Source: Robiginitalea sp. (GTDB lineage Bacteria; Bacteroidota; Bacteroidia; Flavobacteriales; Flavobacteriaceae). Taken from it: DNA of 64,000 nucleotides. The first letter of the stretch is position 1; every line of letters starts with the position of its first letter. Positions 17,815-26,819 of this stretch are shown one piece after another. The stretch covers positions 62,001 through 126,000 of the forward strand of contig JAHECA010000008.1 in the NCBI GenBank assembly GCA_024642005.1. The letters are read 5' to 3'. The translations under genes and the position numbers were made by a program. The notes under the pieces are model-generated. The model made no database searches. It had not been told where the DNA came from and saw only the letters and a program-made list of their open reading frames with translations.

Positions 17815-19301
17815 TTCTGAGGCAATCTCTGGTTAACATGATTATCACGTATCTCGGTTTTACCCTGGGAGCCGTGAACTACATGGTGTTGTACCTGCGC
17901 TTCATGACAGCAGAGTATTTCGGTTTGGTCGGCGTGGTCTTGTCTACGGCGGCCCTGCTCATGCCCCTCATGTCTTTCGGAATTCCGAATACCCTGGTCA
18001 AATTCTATTCCGGATTCGGGCAAGACGCCGACCGCCAGCGCTTTCTGACCTGGTGCCTGGTTCTGCCCCTGGGTATTCTGCTGCCCCTGGCCGCGTTCAG
18101 CTTCTTCGCCAATGAAGCCATTGGGGCTTTTATGGCGCGAAAGAATGCCATTGTCGGAGATTACGTCTGGCATATTTTTCTCATCGGGCTGGCCATGGCT
18201 TATTTTGAGGTGTTTTTCGCCTGGAGCAAAGTGTGCCTGAAAACCGTATACGGGAATTTTCTAAAGGAATTGTTTGCCCGGGCGGGTGTTACTTTGCTAC
18301 TGGCGCTGCTGTACCTGAAAATGATTGACGAGGCCGGCTTCCTGTTCTGGCTTGTGGGCGTATACCTGGTGCGCACCCTGCTCATGTTCGGCTACAGCTG
18401 GAAATTACTGCCGGTGCGCCTTCAGTTTCAGCGGCCTCCGGAGTTTGGCCAAATAGTGAAGTACAGTGCCCTGATCATTCTGGGCGGCTCAGTGGCCGTG
18501 CTCCTGCTGGAGGTAGACCGGTTCATGATTAACCAGTACATCGAGATCGAAAAGGTGGCTTATTATTCCCTGGCCATTTTCATCGCTACGGTAATTGTGG
18601 TGCCCTGGCGGGCCATGAACCAAATTACCTACCCGCTCACCGCCCGGCTAATGAATGAAAACGACATAGCGGGATTGGGGAAATTGTATCAATCCAGCTC
18701 CCTGAACCTGCTGGTGGTTGCCGGATGGATCTTCCTGCTCATTGCCCTGAACCTCGATCAAATCTATGCCCTGGTTCCTGAAGCCTACCGAAGCGGGGCC
18801 GGAGTGGTGGTTATTATCGGGGCGGTGAAACTCTACGACTCTTTCCTGAGCATCAATACTTCCATTCTGTATAATTCCCGCTATTATGTGAGCCTGTTGT
18901 TCATGGGGCTTGCCCTGGCCGTGCTCACCGTGGGGTTCAACATGTATTTCATCCCGCGCTATGGCCTGATCGGGGCGGCCTATGCCACAGCCCTGGCCGT
19001 ACTGTGCTACAATACCTATAAGCTGGTCTTTGTCTGGGTCAAATTCGGCCTGCAACCGGCCACCCGCGCCACTATTTGGCTGCTGCTTGTGGGCGTGTGT
19101 ACCTGGCTGCTTACCTCCCTGCTGCACTTTTCCTGGCACCCGCTTATTAACATTGTCGGGATGAGCAGCTGTATCACTTTTTGTTTTATCGGCCTGATCT
19201 GGGGCTTGCGCCTGTCGCCTGAATTAAATGCCTTTGCGGTTAGGTTGCTCTCAAAAAAAGACCCCGGGAGGAAAGATCCTCCACGGGGTCCAAACAACTA
19301 A
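17805..19301 (+). CDS. oligosaccharide flippase (Wzx/MATE-like)
   Basis: The 498-residue membrane protein has 12-14 helices. It begins MGMILRQSLVNMIITYLGFTLGAVN and carries the N-terminal polysaccharide-synthesis (Wzx) repeat with LRFMTAEYFGLVGVVLS. Members move lipid-linked oligosaccharides across the inner membrane. It overlaps the glycosyltransferase gene by 10 bases and ends the operon. The last 30 bases also form the hairpin that terminates the convergent minus-strand gene. Confidence 0.9.
   Translation: MGMILRQSLVNMIITYLGFTLGAVNYMVLYLRFMTAEYFGLVGVVLSTAALLMPLMSFGIPNTLVKFYSGFGQDADRQRFLTWCLVLPLGILLPLAAFSFFANEAIGAFMARKNAIVGDYVWHIFLIGLAMAYFEVFFAWSKVCLKTVYGNFLKELFARAGVTLLLALLYLKMIDEAGFLFWLVGVYLVRTLLMFGYSWKLLPVRLQFQRPPEFGQIVKYSALIILGGSVAVLLLEVDRFMINQYIEIEKVAYYSLAIFIATVIVVPWRAMNQITYPLTARLMNENDIAGLGKLYQSSSLNLLVVAGWIFLLIALNLDQIYALVPEAYRSGAGVVVIIGAVKLYDSFLSINTSILYNSRYYVSLLFMGLALAVLTVGFNMYFIPRYGLIGAAYATALAVLCYNTYKLVFVWVKFGLQPATRATIWLLLVGVCTWLLTSLLHFSWHPLINIVGMSSCITFCFIGLIWGLRLSPELNAFAVRLLSKKDPGRKDPPRGPNN
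19252..19290 (-). terminator. intrinsic terminator embedded in the flippase 3' end
   Basis: Arms GACCCCGGGAGGA (19260-19272) and TCCTCCACGGGGTC (19277-19290) pair with one bulge. On the minus strand the hairpin is followed by seven T (19253-19259). It serves the minus gene ending at 19320 and lies inside coding sequence of the plus gene. Confidence 0.8.
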
Positions 19302-19319
19302 CCAACCTAAAAACTGTCT

Positions 19320-20501
19320 TTATTCGTTGCCGGAACGGCCGCTGCGGTTTCGCTCATTTCCGGAGCTCCGCCGGCTGCTTTGCGGGGCTGCCTTACGTAC
19401 CTGCGGGCTGGGGGCCGACTTGCGGGCCTGGTCAGACCGTCCAGTAGCCTGTTCCCTGCTGCGCTGGGCCGAACTGTTTACCTGCTTCGCTGTGCGGACC
19501 TGTTTTGCGCTGTTTTTTTCAAGCCCGCCCCGACTTTCTGAGCGCGAGGCAATCGCCTGGGACTGATCGCGCTGTGGGGCTTTGCGGTTCACTTCTTTCC
19601 GGGCCTGTTGCTGCCTTTCGACACTGCTATTTCGGTAGCTTTCCGAGCTGGCTGCGGTAGCCTTGCGCCGCTGGCTGGCCTGGACTTCGCGTCGCATTTC
19701 GCTGCGTGACTGCTGGCTGCGATTAGACCGCACCTCGCTCTTTGCACTGCGGGCTGCATCTGACCGGTAAGATTTCCCGTAATCAACGCGAGTTTGAGGG
19801 CTGCGGGCACTTACCCGGGCATCGTTACGATAAATCTGATCGCGATCGGTGCGGGGTGCGTAGCGGTATGTTTTGCCAACAGTGGCATAAGCCCGACGGG
19901 TATTATACCGATACGGCTGGTAATAGGAATAGCGCACAGGGGTATAATACCTCCGGTAGGGTTGATAGCTCACCAAACAGAAGCCCAGGGCCGGCCGTAC
20001 AAAGTACCTGTGGTATGGGCGGTAAACATAGTAGGGGTTGTACGCGTTAATGTACCCTACATGATAGTTGTACAGGCCCCTGGGGGTATAGTAGATATGC
20101 ATGCCGCCAATGCGGTAGGCCATGTTGTGGCGATACCAGACCTGTATACCGCCTATGCGGTTTACCCGACCGTAATAGTCGTAATAGATGGGGACGTTCT
20201 CGACCTGGATTACCGCCCCGTAATCGTCGTACTGTACATAGGGGTTGTAGTCGAAGCCGGAGTTGAAGGTTACCCCCACCGGGCCGAAGCCTGCATGGGC
20301 GTTAACCGAGATCTGGTTGTCTAAATAAAAATCGAATTCGCCATCCGGATAGACGGAAAAGGTAACGCCATTTTCCATGAAAATGAACGAATTTCCGTAA
20401 TTGAAAGCGTTGTTCGGGGCATGTTTTGCCTTGCCGTTTTCGGCCAGGATGCTTCCGGTACCAACCAGAAGGGACGCCAGGAGGAGTACAAGCTTTTTCA
20501 T
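19320..20501 (-). CDS. secreted Tyr-rich / Arg-Ser-Gln-rich protein of unknown function
   Basis: The 393-residue product has a clear signal peptide (MKKLVLLLASLLVGTGSILA). Residues about 22-140 form a folded-looking beta part with repeated YxDxYGR elements (VYPDGEFDFYLDNQ, PIYYDYYGRVNRIGG). Residues 150-215 are very rich in Tyr, Pro and Arg (RPYHRYFVRP). The last 175 residues are low-complexity Arg/Ser/Gln/Ala, strongly basic and probably disordered. It could bind nucleic acid, polysaccharide or wall polymer outside the cytoplasm, but I recognise no family with a known function. Its terminator sits in the neighbouring flippase gene. Confidence 0.8.
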   Translation of the reverse strand: MKKLVLLLASLLVGTGSILAENGKAKHAPNNAFNYGNSFIFMENGVTFSVYPDGEFDFYLDNQISVNAHAGFGPVGVTFNSGFDYNPYVQYDDYGAVIQVENVPIYYDYYGRVNRIGGIQVWYRHNMAYRIGGMHIYYTPRGLYNYHVGYINAYNPYYVYRPYHRYFVRPALGFCLVSYQPYRRYYTPVRYSYYQPYRYNTRRAYATVGKTYRYAPRTDRDQIYRNDARVSARSPQTRVDYGKSYRSDAARSAKSEVRSNRSQQSRSEMRREVQASQRRKATAASSESYRNSSVERQQQARKEVNRKAPQRDQSQAIASRSESRGGLEKNSAKQVRTAKQVNSSAQRSREQATGRSDQARKSAPSPQVRKAAPQSSRRSSGNERNRSGRSGNE

Positions 20502-20670
20502 GAGATTCGAATTTAAGTTCCGGATGCAACTATTTACATTCCGACCTCATAAAAACAAACAGCGTGCCAAAAATAAGCGTACTTATTTAAAACACTGTAA
20601 TACAGATAGATGTGTGTTGAAAAAAGAAGAAGAAACTCGCTTGAAGGAAATGCCATCGCCACCGGCCTTC

Positions 20671-23457
20671 TCAACCTGCCAGTTTCTTTTTCAGGTAGGC
20701 CCCGGTTAGGGAAGCCGGGTTTTCAGCCAGTTCTTCGGGGGTGCCCACCGCCACGAGATGGCCGCCTTTTTCGCCTCCGTCAGGCCCCAGATCAATCACG
20801 TGGTCGGCGCATTTGATCAGGTCCAGGTTGTGCTCGATCACCAGAATGGAATGGCCTTTTGCCAGCAAGGCATCGAAGGAGGTCATCAGCTTGTGGATAT
20901 CGTGAAAATGGAGTCCCGTGGTAGGCTCGTCAAACATGAACAAACCCTTTTCACGGCTCGTGCCCTTCCCGAGGAAGGAAGCCAGTTTAATGCGTTGGGC
21001 TTCCCCTCCCGACAGGGTAGAGGAGGGCTGGCCGAGGGTCACATAACCCAGGCCCACATCCTGAAGGGGCTGTAACTTATCCGCTATCTTTTTTTGCTTG
21101 TGGCCGGTAAAGAACTCGAGGGCCACGTTCACGGTCATCTCCAGCACGTCCGAGATTGACGCTCCTTCGAACTGCACTTCCAACACTTCTTTAGTGAAGC
21201 GCTTGCCGTTGCATTGGTCGCATTCCAGGTGCACATCTGCCATAAACTGCATTTCCACCGTGATCTCACCTTCGCCCTTGCATTTTTCGCATCGCCCGCC
21301 CTCTACGTTAAATGAGAAGTGCTTGGCCTTGTAACTCCTTATCTTACTTAATTTTTGAGAGGCGAATAGGTTCCGTATCTCGTCGTAGGCCTTAATATAG
21401 GTTACCGGGTTGGAACGCGACGACCGACCGATGGGGTTCTGGTCCACGAACTCCACGTAGGCAATGTCTTTGAACTCCCCTTCCACTGCGCTGTGCTGTC
21501 CGGGCTTGTCGCCATAGCCCGCCAGTTCTTTTTGCAGTACCGGGTACAGGATCTTGCGCACCAGGGTACTCTTGCCGCTGCCCGAGACGCCGGTAACCAC
21601 GGTAAGTACCTGCAGCGGGAATCGCACGTCAAAATTTTTCAAATTGTGTTCGCGCGCGCCCTTGATTGTTATGAATCCCTTGGGGGGTCTGCGCTTCTTT
21701 GGGACGGCGATCTGCATCCTGCCATTCAGGTAGCGGGCCGTGAAGGTATCGGTCTTTAGGATTTCGGCCAGGGTGCCGGTGGCCACTACTTCCCCGCCAA
21801 GGGTGCCAGCCTCCGGCCCGATGTCGATTATGCGATCGGCGGTGCGCATCATCTCCTCGTCGTGCTCCACCACGATTACCGTATTGCCCAGGTCGCGCAG
21901 CGATTCGAGCACCCTGATCAGGTTTTCGGTATCGCGGGGGTGCAGGCCAATACTGGGCTCGTCGAGGATGTACATCGAACCCACCAGGCTGCTGCCCAGG
22001 GATGTGGCCAGGTTTATGCGCTGGCTTTCGCCTCCCGAAAGCGAATTGGACTTCCGGTTCAGAGTCAGATAGCCCAGGCCAACCTGCTGCAGGTACGACA
22101 GCCTGTTGCGGATTTCGGTGAGTAACCTATTTGCTATCTGCTGATCGTGCGAACCCAGTTCCATATCCCTGAAGAACCCGGCCAATTCGTAAATCGGCAC
22201 CTCTACCAGGTCAGAAATGGATTTCCCCCACACGCGCACGTAATCGGCCTCATTGCGCAGTCGCCTGCCCTTGCAGAGCGGGCAGCGGGTCTTGCCCCGA
22301 TAGCGGGAAAGCATGACCCGGTTCTGAATCTTATAGCTTTTTTCCTCGAGCTGGGCAAAGAAGTCGTTGAGCCCCGTGAAGTATTGGTTTCCTTCCCAGA
22401 CCAGGTTTTTCTGGGCATCGGTGAGTTCGAACCAGGGCTTGTGAATCGGGAAATCAAACTTATAGGCATGCTGTACCAACTGGTCGCGGTACCAGCCCAT
22501 GCTTTCACCCTTCCACGGAAACACGGCATTGTCGTAGACTGACAGGCTGGTATTGGGCACCACCAAATCTTCGTCAATGCCGATAATGTCGCCATAGCCC
22601 TCGCATTTTGGGCAGGCCCCGAATGGGTTGTTAAAGCTGAACAGGTGTACATTGGGTTCCGGGAAGGTCATCCCGTCGCGCTCAAATCGGTTGCTGAATT
22701 CGATTCGGCTGCCGTCTTCGAGAGATTCCAGGATGCAGACACCTTTGCCTTCAAAGAAAGCGGTATCGACAGCCCCCGCCAGGCGGTTTAAAAAATCCTC
22801 ATCCGATTTGACCACGATCCGGTCAACCACCAGCTCAAATTCCCGGCCGATGCCTTCCAGGTCTGGGGAGAGCCGCACCACCTGCCCGGCGTGCTTGATG
22901 CGGGCATAGCCCTGCTTCGATAACAGCTCGATCGACTTGGCCACTTCGCGGTGGTCGGGTATGTGCACTGGTGCCAGCAGCAACAGCTTGGTGTCTTCGG
23001 CGAAGTGCCTCACGCGGTCGACCACATCTGAAACAGTGTCCTTCCTGACTTCCTCCCCCGATACGGGGGAAACCGTTCTGCCGATACGAGCAAAGAGCAG
23101 CTTCAGGTAATCGTAAATCTCGGTGGATGTGCCCACGGTAGACCTGGGGTTGGTCGAATTCACCTTTTGTTCGATGGCGATGGCCGGGGCAATCCCCCGT
23201 ATATAATCCACCTTGGGCTTGTCGAGCTTCCCCAGAAATTGCCGGGCGTAGGAAGAGAGGCTTTCCACATACCGGCGCTGTCCTTCGGCATACAGGGTGT
23301 CGAATGCCAGACTCGACTTTCCAGACCCCGACATGCCGGTAATGACCACCAGGCGGTTGCGCGGGATAAGCACATCAATGTTCTTGAGGTTGTGAAGGCG
23401 CGCCCCTTTTATTATAATGTTCTCCTTCGGATTGGCACCTGCGATAACCGGGTTCAT
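20671..23457 (-). CDS. uvrA: excinuclease ABC subunit A
   Basis: The 928-residue protein is the damage-sensing ATPase of nucleotide excision repair. It has two ABC ATPase modules: Walker [10 protein letters not shown] (41-49) and a second GVSGSGKST in the C-terminal half, with two ABC signatures ([11 protein letters not shown] and [11 protein letters not shown]). Zinc-binding cysteines occur in [16 protein letters not shown] and the CEKCKGEG...CDQCNGKR finger. Length is normal and the start ([19 protein letters not shown]) is the only sensible one. uvrB is not in the window. No SOS-type operator is evident. Confidence 0.97.
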   Translation of the reverse strand: MNPVIAGANPKENIIIKGARLHNLKNIDVLIPRNRLVVITGMSGSGKSSLAFDTLYAEGQRRYVESLSSYARQFLGKLDKPKVDYIRGIAPAIAIEQKVNSTNPRSTVGTSTEIYDYLKLLFARIGRTVSPVSGEEVRKDTVSDVVDRVRHFAEDTKLLLLAPVHIPDHREVAKSIELLSKQGYARIKHAGQVVRLSPDLEGIGREFELVVDRIVVKSDEDFLNRLAGAVDTAFFEGKGVCILESLEDGSRIEFSNRFERDGMTFPEPNVHLFSFNNPFGACPKCEGYGDIIGIDEDLVVPNTSLSVYDNAVFPWKGESMGWYRDQLVQHAYKFDFPIHKPWFELTDAQKNLVWEGNQYFTGLNDFFAQLEEKSYKIQNRVMLSRYRGKTRCPLCKGRRLRNEADYVRVWGKSISDLVEVPIYELAGFFRDMELGSHDQQIANRLLTEIRNRLSYLQQVGLGYLTLNRKSNSLSGGESQRINLATSLGSSLVGSMYILDEPSIGLHPRDTENLIRVLESLRDLGNTVIVVEHDEEMMRTADRIIDIGPEAGTLGGEVVATGTLAEILKTDTFTARYLNGRMQIAVPKKRRPPKGFITIKGAREHNLKNFDVRFPLQVLTVVTGVSGSGKSTLVRKILYPVLQKELAGYGDKPGQHSAVEGEFKDIAYVEFVDQNPIGRSSRSNPVTYIKAYDEIRNLFASQKLSKIRSYKAKHFSFNVEGGRCEKCKGEGEITVEMQFMADVHLECDQCNGKRFTKEVLEVQFEGASISDVLEMTVNVALEFFTGHKQKKIADKLQPLQDVGLGYVTLGQPSSTLSGGEAQRIKLASFLGKGTSREKGLFMFDEPTTGLHFHDIHKLMTSFDALLAKGHSILVIEHNLDLIKCADHVIDLGPDGGEKGGHLVAVGTPEELAENPASLTGAYLKKKLAG

Positions 23458-23550
23458 AGCGATTCGGATAATGCGCTAAGATACGACATGCGATACGTAA
23501 AGACCAGGGCCTGCACACCGTATTTCGGGATGCAGTTTGTCGGAGCTTTT

Positions 23551-23580
23551 TTTGACGCTATCAAATTTTTTCTATATTTG
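23551..23580 (+). promoter_or_regulatory. promoter of the first sigma-factor gene
   Basis: TTTG (23551-23554), an 18-base spacer and TATATTTG (23573-23580) are a near-perfect Bacteroidota promoter. The transcript would start near 23585, giving a leader of about 115 bases. Confidence 0.75.
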
Positions 23581-23701
23581 AATGTCTAATCCTAAAACCG
23601 ACTGCTTATTCAGCAACATTACTTTTTTGAAATCATAACCCAAATCTGTGTCGTCGGGCCTTATGGCCAGAAGGCCAGCGAACCTCAAAAAAGTAAGTTG
23701 T

Positions 23702-24283
23702 ATGTACCTTCAGGCAGACGATTCCACCCTGGTAAAAGCTTATATTCAAGGCGACGAGCGCGCCCTGGAAACATTGATTAACCGCCACAACCAACGCCTT
23801 TCCTCCTTTATCTATTCGAAAGTATTCGACCGGGAAATAACCGAAGATATCTTTCAGGATACCTTTATAAAGGTAATCCGTACCCTGAAGCTGGGGAAGT
23901 ATAATGAAGAGGGCAAGTTCTACCCCTGGGTCATGCGAATAGCCCACAACCTGGTTGTGGACCACTTCCGCAAGAGCAACCGGATGCCCCGGTACGAATC
24001 GGGCCCTGAGTTCGATATTTTTACCATCATGCAGGAAAACTCCCTCAATGCCGAAAAGCAGCTGATCAAAGATCAGATCGAATCCGATATCAGAGACCTG
24101 ATGACCCAACTGCCCGAAGACCAGCAACTGGTTTTGCGCATGCGTATGTATCAGGACATGAGCTTTAAGGAAATTGCCGAGAATACGGGGGTGAGTATCA
24201 ATACGGCCCTTGGCCGCATGCGCTACGCCCTCATTAACCTGCGCAAGCTCATCGAGCAGCACCAAATAGTTTTGACGAATTAA
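23702..24283 (+). CDS. ECF-type RNA polymerase sigma factor, copy 1
   Basis: The 193-residue protein has region 2 (DERALETLINRHNQRLSSFI ... DIFQDTFIKVI, DHFR) and region 4 (LPEDQQLVLRMRMYQDMSFKEIAE with HTH NTGVSINTALGRMRYAL), but no region 1 or 3, so it is a group 4 (ECF-like) factor. ATG 23702 gives the same length as the paralogue at 24789. By my count the two proteins are identical at 134 of 193 aligned residues with no gaps. A 47-residue protein gene follows, as it does after the paralogue. No anti-sigma factor gene is adjacent, so regulation is not by the usual membrane anti-sigma. Confidence 0.93.
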   Translation: MYLQADDSTLVKAYIQGDERALETLINRHNQRLSSFIYSKVFDREITEDIFQDTFIKVIRTLKLGKYNEEGKFYPWVMRIAHNLVVDHFRKSNRMPRYESGPEFDIFTIMQENSLNAEKQLIKDQIESDIRDLMTQLPEDQQLVLRMRMYQDMSFKEIAENTGVSINTALGRMRYALINLRKLIEQHQIVLTN

Positions 24284-24351
24284 TCGGCCATAGGTCGAGC
24301 GTGTACACCCGCTTTGGGTTCCATTGCGTTATTTTGGCATAAATACCGCAT

Positions 24352-24495
24352 ATGGAACAAATTTACTCTTCAACACCCGATTCGTGCAAACTGGTTTCAG
24401 CCTCTGAAGAATCCGTGCGCTTCCTGCTGGATTATTCAAAATCCCTTTCCATCGTCTCATCCCGTGGGATGACCTTTGAAAGCAACCTGAACTAG
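24352..24495 (+). CDS. 47-residue protein downstream of sigma copy 1
   Basis: An ATG-TAG frame of 47 codons begins MEQIYSSTPDSCKLVS and ends TFESNLN. It aligns without gaps to the 47-residue frame after the second sigma gene, with 21 identical positions, including MExIYS, C12, L14, FLLxYS (24-29), SL, G39 and FESxLN (42-47). Both frames are 47 codons long and both follow a sigma gene by 66-68 bases, which is strong evidence that they are real genes. There is no signal peptide or membrane segment. The function is unknown; a cytoplasmic partner or regulator of the sigma factor is a guess. Confidence 0.75.
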   Translation: MEQIYSSTPDSCKLVSASEESVRFLLDYSKSLSIVSSRGMTFESNLN

Positions 24496-24662
24496 CCGGG
24501 CCGCTGCGGCACGTGTGTACCGCCCTTGCTGCATCTGCCACCGTACCGGGCTTCCGGGTCAAATCCGGCTTGGTCCAACCCGGCCTTCCATGAGCCCCGA
24601 ATGGGGTATAAAAGCTAAAACCCGGCTTTTACATCAAGATTCCGCCCTTTTACAACATAGTT

Positions 24663-24693
24663 TTTCCGAGGGGAGCCCCTTTGGCTACTTTAG
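24663..24693 (+). promoter_or_regulatory. possible promoter of the second sigma-factor gene
   Basis: TACTTTAG (24686-24693) resembles the TAnnTTTA(G) variant seen elsewhere in this window, with TTTC (24663-24666) 19 bases upstream. The 285-base gap 24496-24780 holds no credible coding frame. Confidence 0.35.
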
Positions 24694-24788
24694 GCTTGTG
24701 TTTGATTGACAGGCACATTAACTAAAGATTAACCACAGCCAAAAGTCCTGAAAAGGTCCTATTAACCGACCCAAAACGAAAGCTCTCT

Positions 24789-25370
24789 ATGGAACTACAG
24801 TTCGACGACTCAGCCCTGGTAAGAGATTACATAAGCGGTGACGAACGCGCCCTGGAAATCCTCATCAACCGCCACAACCAAAGGATTACCAGTTTTATCT
24901 ATTCGAAGGTCCTAGACCGCGATGCTACTGAAGATATTTTTCAGGATACCTTTATTAAGGTGATCAAAACGCTCAAAAAGGGCAATTACAGTGAAGAGGG
25001 GAAATTCCTTCCCTGGGTAATGCGCATCGCCCACAACCTTATAATCGACCATTTCCGCAAAAACAAGCGGCTGCCCAAGTTCGAAGGCGGGGAAGATTTC
25101 AATATATTTTCGGTAATAGGTGACGATCAGCTCAATGTAGAGCGCCAGCTTATCAAAGATCAGATAGACACCGACCTGGGCATGCTAATAGACGAACTTC
25201 CCGACGACCAGCGCGAGGTACTGATTATGCGCATATACAAAGACATGAGTTTCAAGGACATAAGCGAGGCTACCGGTGTCAGCATCAATACTGCCCTGGG
25301 TCGTATGCGCTATGCGCTGATCAATCTTCGCAAGATTATTCAGAAAAACAAGATCGTCCTCACCAATTAA
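24789..25370 (+). CDS. ECF-type RNA polymerase sigma factor, copy 2
   Basis: The 193-residue paralogue of the gene at 23702 starts MELQFDDSALVRDYISGDER and ends NKIVLTN. Regions 2 and 4 are conserved: DIFQDTFIKVIKTL, PWVMRIAHNLIIDHFRK, and the HTH ATGVSINTALGRMRYALINLR is nearly identical to copy 1. Divergence is greatest in the linker (about 92-130). An almost identical recognition helix suggests overlapping promoter sets. It has its own intergenic region and its own downstream 47-residue gene, so the duplication covers a two-gene unit. Confidence 0.93.
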   Translation: MELQFDDSALVRDYISGDERALEILINRHNQRITSFIYSKVLDRDATEDIFQDTFIKVIKTLKKGNYSEEGKFLPWVMRIAHNLIIDHFRKNKRLPKFEGGEDFNIFSVIGDDQLNVERQLIKDQIDTDLGMLIDELPDDQREVLIMRIYKDMSFKDISEATGVSINTALGRMRYALINLRKIIQKNKIVLTN

Positions 25371-25437
25371 TAATCAGCCGCTCGCGGCAATATATGACTT
25401 GGAGTTGCGTTATAGAGATGTAACGAACTCTAAGCAT

Positions 25438-25581
25438 ATGGAAAAAATTTACTCCGAACAAACCAATACCTGCAGGCTAACCCGGGTAAAAAAGGAGACA
25501 ATAACCTTTCTCCTGCACTATTCCCGCTCCCTGAAGGTCATTAATTACCAGGGTTTCCAATTTGAGTCGCACCTGAATTGA
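25438..25581 (+). CDS. 47-residue protein downstream of sigma copy 2
   Basis: The frame begins MEKIYSEQTNTCRLTRV and ends QFESHLN; it is the paralogue of the frame at 24352 (21 of 47 identical, no gaps). ATG 25438 is chosen over an upstream non-ATG start because it matches the paralogue exactly in length and N-terminus. It lies 67 bases after the sigma gene and is followed by a strong terminator at 25612-25639, so sigma and small protein form one transcript. The core FLLxYSxSLxVxxxxGxxFES looks like a short helix-strand unit. Function unknown. Confidence 0.75.
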   Translation: MEKIYSEQTNTCRLTRVKKETITFLLHYSRSLKVINYQGFQFESHLN

Positions 25582-25609
25582 TCGGGAGGGCCGTACCCTG
25601 AAAAAAGCA

Positions 25610-26284
25610 TTACCCGCCTTTCCCGGCGGGTTTTTTTTTGGCATGGTACGCCCCCAGCACCGATTTACGGCCAATGGCACTCGTAATCAGGTCCTTTTCA
25701 AGGTCCCATCCGCGGCTGGGGCTGTATTCCCGACCGTAGTAGATAATTTGCAGGTGCAGCTTGTTCCAGCAGTTTTCGGGGAAGAGGCGTTTGGCGTCCC
25801 GTTCGGTCTGCACCACGTTTTTTCCGGAAGACAAACCCCATCGGTACATTAGCCGATGTATGTGGGTGTCTACAGGGAAGGCCGGGATGCCAAAGGCCTG
25901 AGAAATTACCACGCTGGCCGTTTTATGTCCTACCCCGGGCAGTTTTTCAAGCGCTTCCAGGGTGCGGGGCACCTGCCCCCCGTACTCCCGCAGCAAGATT
26001 TCGGAAAGGCCGTGAATGGCTTTTGCCTTGGTGGGAGAAAGGCCTACGGGCCTGATAATCTGTTGGATATCTTCTATATCGAGCTGTACCATAGCTGTCG
26101 GGTTGGCAGCCCGGGCAAAGAGCAGGGGGGTGGTTTGGTTTACCCGGGCGTCAGTGCTTTGGGCAGAAAGCAAGACTGCGATCAGCAGTGTATACGGGTC
26201 GGAATGCTCCAGCGGAATGGGCACCTCCGGGTACAACCCTTCCAGGGTTTGAATTACGAATTCGGCCTTTTCTTTTTTGGTCAT
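25610..26284 (-). CDS. nth: endonuclease III, lacking the [4Fe-4S] cysteines
   Basis: The 224-residue DNA glycosylase/AP lyase of base excision repair has the helix-hairpin-helix LPGVGHKTA (115-123) with catalytic K121 and the catalytic Asp in FPVDTHIHR (D139). E. coli Nth carries four cysteines near its C-terminus that hold a [4Fe-4S] cluster. Here the corresponding stretch (GREYSPSRGWDLEKDLITSA, about 184-203) has none; the only cysteine is C172. The enzyme must therefore fold without the cluster, as I recall for related flavobacterial Nth proteins. The 3' end overlaps the terminator of the convergent sigma unit. Confidence 0.92.
   Translation of the reverse strand: MTKKEKAEFVIQTLEGLYPEVPIPLEHSDPYTLLIAVLLSAQSTDARVNQTTPLLFARAANPTAMVQLDIEDIQQIIRPVGLSPTKAKAIHGLSEILLREYGGQVPRTLEALEKLPGVGHKTASVVISQAFGIPAFPVDTHIHRLMYRWGLSSGKNVVQTERDAKRLFPENCWNKLHLQIIYYGREYSPSRGWDLEKDLITSAIGRKSVLGAYHAKKKPAGKGG
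25612..25639. terminator. intrinsic terminator after the sigma/small-protein unit
   Basis: Stem ACCCGCC/GGCGGGT (25612-25618, 25625-25631) with loop TTTCCC is followed by nine T on the plus strand. Six A precede it (25601-25606), so it can also act on the minus strand for nth, whose last codons lie inside it. Confidence 0.85.
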
Positions 26285-26332
26285 TTATGTTTAATTTTAT
26301 ATCAAAATAAATAAACAATAATTCGAGCAGCC

Positions 26333-26785
26333 ATGAAGACTTTACAAGTTGGGGATAAAGTACCGCATTTTACGGTTAACGATCAAGATGGAAACCCGGT
26401 TTCAGACGCCGATTTTACCGGGAAGAACTGGGTGGTTTTCTTTTATCCCAAAGCCGATACCCCCGGTTGTACGGCCGAAGCCTGCAACCTGCGCGACCAT
26501 TATGGAGAACTGCAGGCCGCCGGGTACAGGTTACTGGGCGTTAGCGCCGATTCCATGAAGAAGCAGGCCAAATTCAAAGCGAAATACAAGCTTCCCTTCC
26601 CGCTCCTGGCCGACGAAGACCGGGTGGTTATCGAAGGCTTTGGGGTATGGGGCCGAAAGAAATTCATGGGGCGGGAGTACGACGGCATATTCCGGACCAC
26701 TTTTGTTATCGACGGAAAGGGTATTATTACCCGGGTCATTGATAAGGTTCAGACGGGCGATCACGCCGCACAAATCCTGGAGTAA
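26333..26785 (+). CDS. bcp: thioredoxin-dependent thiol peroxidase (Bcp/PrxQ)
   Basis: This 150-residue peroxiredoxin reduces hydroperoxides. The peroxidatic cysteine is C46 in FYPKADTPGCTAEAC and the resolving cysteine C51 lies five residues later, the PrxQ arrangement. FRTTFVIDGKG is also conserved. It diverges from nth across a 48-base AT-rich gap and is followed by a strong terminator. Confidence 0.95.
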   Translation: MKTLQVGDKVPHFTVNDQDGNPVSDADFTGKNWVVFFYPKADTPGCTAEACNLRDHYGELQAAGYRLLGVSADSMKKQAKFKAKYKLPFPLLADEDRVVIEGFGVWGRKKFMGREYDGIFRTTFVIDGKGIITRVIDKVQTGDHAAQILE

Positions 26786-26795
26786 GCCTGAGGAG

Positions 26796-26819
26796 AAGCC
26801 CGGGTTGCCGGGCTTTTTT
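26796..26819. terminator. intrinsic terminator after bcp
   Basis: An 8-bp stem AAGCCCGG/CCGGGCTT (26796-26803, 26808-26815) with loop GTTG is followed by a T run to 26819. It overlaps the stop of the convergent gene by two bases. Confidence 0.85.

Noticed and set aside
23648-23701. An upstream extension of the first sigma gene by 18 codons
   Set aside because: The paralogue begins at the position of ATG 23702; the extra residues (MSSGLMARRPANLKKVSC) have no counterpart.
24515-24709. A 64-codon frame between the two sigma units
   Set aside because: Biased composition, no counterpart after the second sigma gene, and the region is needed for the second promoter.
24496-24788. Possible non-coding RNA between the sigma units (GC-rich half with inverted segments)
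   Set aside because: Some complementarity is visible (AAAAGC/GCTTTT) but no convincing stem followed by a T run, so no RNA gene can be supported.
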